A stretch of 6,750 nt of DNA, taken from assembly GCA_002299915.1 (NCBI GenBank), contig DBOG01000078.1:1-6750 (forward strand), written 5' to 3'. Made by a program: the position numbers and the translations under genes. Positions 5,733 to 6,750 of the stretch are shown here, piece after piece. The stretch is from Proteobacteria bacterium UBA652. GTDB lineage: Bacteria; Pseudomonadota; Gammaproteobacteria; Nitrosococcales; Methylophagaceae. The notes beneath the pieces were generated by a model. It was not told the origin of the DNA. It worked only from the letters and a program-made list of their open reading frames with translations, and did no database searches. Position 1 is the stretch's first letter, and every line of letters begins with the position of its first letter.

Positions 5733-6701
5733 GTGGAATTTGAATCCATTTCTACCCTGATCGCTGATGATATGAAAGCGGCCGACAAGCTGATCCAAGC
5801 GCGGTTACAATCTGATGTTGTGCTAATCAACCAACTAGGGCTTTATATTATTAATAGTGGCGGCAAGCGCCTGCGGCCGGCACTCACCATTTTATGTGCG
5901 CGTGCCTGTGGATATCAAGGCGATCAACATATCAATCTCGCCACCATTATTGAATTTATTCATACGGCTACCCTATTGCATGATGATGTGGTGGATGGCT
6001 CTGATCTGCGTCGTGGAAAAGACACGGCTAATGCGGTGTGGGGTAATGAGGCCAGTGTACTAGTGGGTGATTTCCTGTATACCCGTGCCTTTGAAATGAT
6101 GGTTGAAATGGATTCTATGCGCTTAATGGAAATTCTCTCACATACCACCAATGTCATCGCCGAAGGCGAAGTCATGCAACTGATGAACTGCAATGATCCC
6201 GATACCACCGAACAACGGTATTTAGATGTGATCCACCATAAAACTGCCAAGCTATTTGAATCTGCAGGTCAGTTAGGCGCAGTGATAAGCGGTGCAACAC
6301 CAGCAGTCGAGCAAGCCATGGCAGACTATGCGATGCATTTAGGCAGCGCATTCCAACTCGTGGATGATGTATTAGATTACAGCGCATCTAGTGAGGTGCT
6401 CGGTAAAAATATCGGGGATGATTTAGCAGAAGGGAAACCTACTTTACCGTTAATTTATGCGATGCGAGCGGGCTCAGCCGAACAAGCTGCCGTCATCCGA
6501 CAAGCTATTGAACAAGGCTCACGCGAGAAAATGACTGACATTGTTGAGATCATTAATACAACGGGTGCGATTGATTACACCGCCCAAGCCGCTGAGAATG
6601 AAACGAACCTCGCCAAGGAAACCCTGGCTATACTGCCCGAGTCTGGTTATAAGACGGCATTATTAGCGTTAGCTGATTTTGCGGTTAACCGTACATTTTA
6701 G
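5733..6701 (+). CDS. ispB: Octaprenyl diphosphate synthase family protein IspB
   Basis: This cytoplasmic trans-polyprenyl synthase condenses isopentenyl diphosphate onto farnesyl diphosphate to make the long side chain of ubiquinone and menaquinone. Conserved elements are GGKRLRP (43-49), the first aspartate-rich motif LLHDDVVD with Asp84, Asp85 and Asp88, RRGKDTAN (93-100), the second motif DDVLD at 211-215, and GKNIGDDLAEGKPTLPL around 224-240. Small residues (Ala79, Thr80) four to five positions before the first motif fit a long-chain product and match the ATLLHDDVVD of E. coli IspB. Length is 322 residues (E. coli 323). The start is GTG with AGGA at 5722-5725, 7 nt upstream; the ATG at 5729 is out of frame and stops after four codons. 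Chain length (C40 or other) cannot be fixed from sequence. It is transcribed divergently from mlaA. Confidence 0.96.
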   Translation: MEFESISTLIADDMKAADKLIQARLQSDVVLINQLGLYIINSGGKRLRPALTILCARACGYQGDQHINLATIIEFIHTATLLHDDVVDGSDLRRGKDTANAVWGNEASVLVGDFLYTRAFEMMVEMDSMRLMEILSHTTNVIAEGEVMQLMNCNDPDTTEQRYLDVIHHKTAKLFESAGQLGAVISGATPAVEQAMADYAMHLGSAFQLVDDVLDYSASSEVLGKNIGDDLAEGKPTLPLIYAMRAGSAEQAAVIRQAIEQGSREKMTDIVEIINTTGAIDYTAQAAENETNLAKETLAILPESGYKTALLALADFAVNRTF

Positions 6702-6712
6702 GAGCCTCCTTA

Positions 6713-6750
6713 ATGAAACAACCTTATCTGTAAGAATTGACCGCGTTGTT
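6713..6750 (+). pseudogene. SD-preceded ATG interrupted by a stop at codon 7, partial
   Basis: An ATG at 6713 has AGGAG (6700-6704, overlapping the ispB stop) 8 nt upstream, an excellent ribosome site. The frame reads MKQPYL, then TAA at 6731-6733, and continues ELTALL to the window edge. This looks like the start of a gene with a nonsense change (CAA or GAA to TAA), but a genuine six-codon leader peptide, or chance, cannot be excluded because only 38 bases are visible. An alternative in-frame TTG at 6737 could begin a real gene. No function can be assigned. Confidence 0.25.

Noticed and set aside
6689..6712. Minus-strand TAAGGAGG followed by ATG at the end of ispB
   Set aside because: It is a perfect SD match at good spacing, but the ATG frame reads only three codons before a stop. 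The match arises from the palindromic AGGAGCCTCCT sequence.

Overview
The window reads as chromosomal core DNA from a Gram-negative gammaproteobacterium that makes Kdo-containing LPS. The evidence is the gene order yrbG-kdsD-kdsC-lptC-lptA-lptB, which is the order known from E. coli, and the close similarity of every product to its enterobacterial counterpart. Base composition looks moderately AT-rich (not computed). I cannot assign a family or genus from this window alone.

Layout. Positions 1-71 hold two identical 22-bp palindromic repeats flanking a third hairpin, followed by about 58 bp with nothing recognisable. From 130 to 4741 the minus strand carries a tight gene cluster, transcribed right to left: yrbG (CaCA-type cation exchanger), kdsD (arabinose-5-phosphate isomerase), kdsC (Kdo-8-phosphate phosphatase), lptC, lptA and lptB. 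Junctions are 7 bp, 39 bp, a 17-bp overlap, a 20-bp overlap and 1 bp, so this is almost certainly an operon with translational coupling. Upstream of it on the same strand, behind a 110-bp gap containing a strong hairpin, is mlaA (outer-membrane phospholipid-removal lipoprotein). A 158-bp AT-rich divergent intergenic region separates mlaA from ispB (octaprenyl diphosphate synthase family) on the plus strand. The last 49 bp hold an SD-preceded ATG that runs into a stop after six codons.

How the genes fit together. KdsD and KdsC provide two steps of Kdo synthesis, the sugar that joins lipid A to the core. LptB, LptC and LptA are the ATPase, the membrane-anchored periplasmic handover protein and the periplasmic bridge of the Lpt machine that carries finished LPS to the outer membrane. 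MlaA keeps phospholipids out of the outer leaflet that this LPS occupies. IspB makes the polyprenyl tail of respiratory quinones and belongs to the neighbourhood only by gene order.

Most of the window is ordinary, well-conserved content and I see no wholly new system. Points worth a second look are an LptA with a C-terminal bacterial SH3 domain, mlaA sitting where E. coli has mlaFEDCB, the paired palindromic repeats at the left edge, the long hairpin between mlaA and yrbG, a spaced 9-bp inverted repeat in the divergent promoter region, and the interrupted reading frame after ispB.
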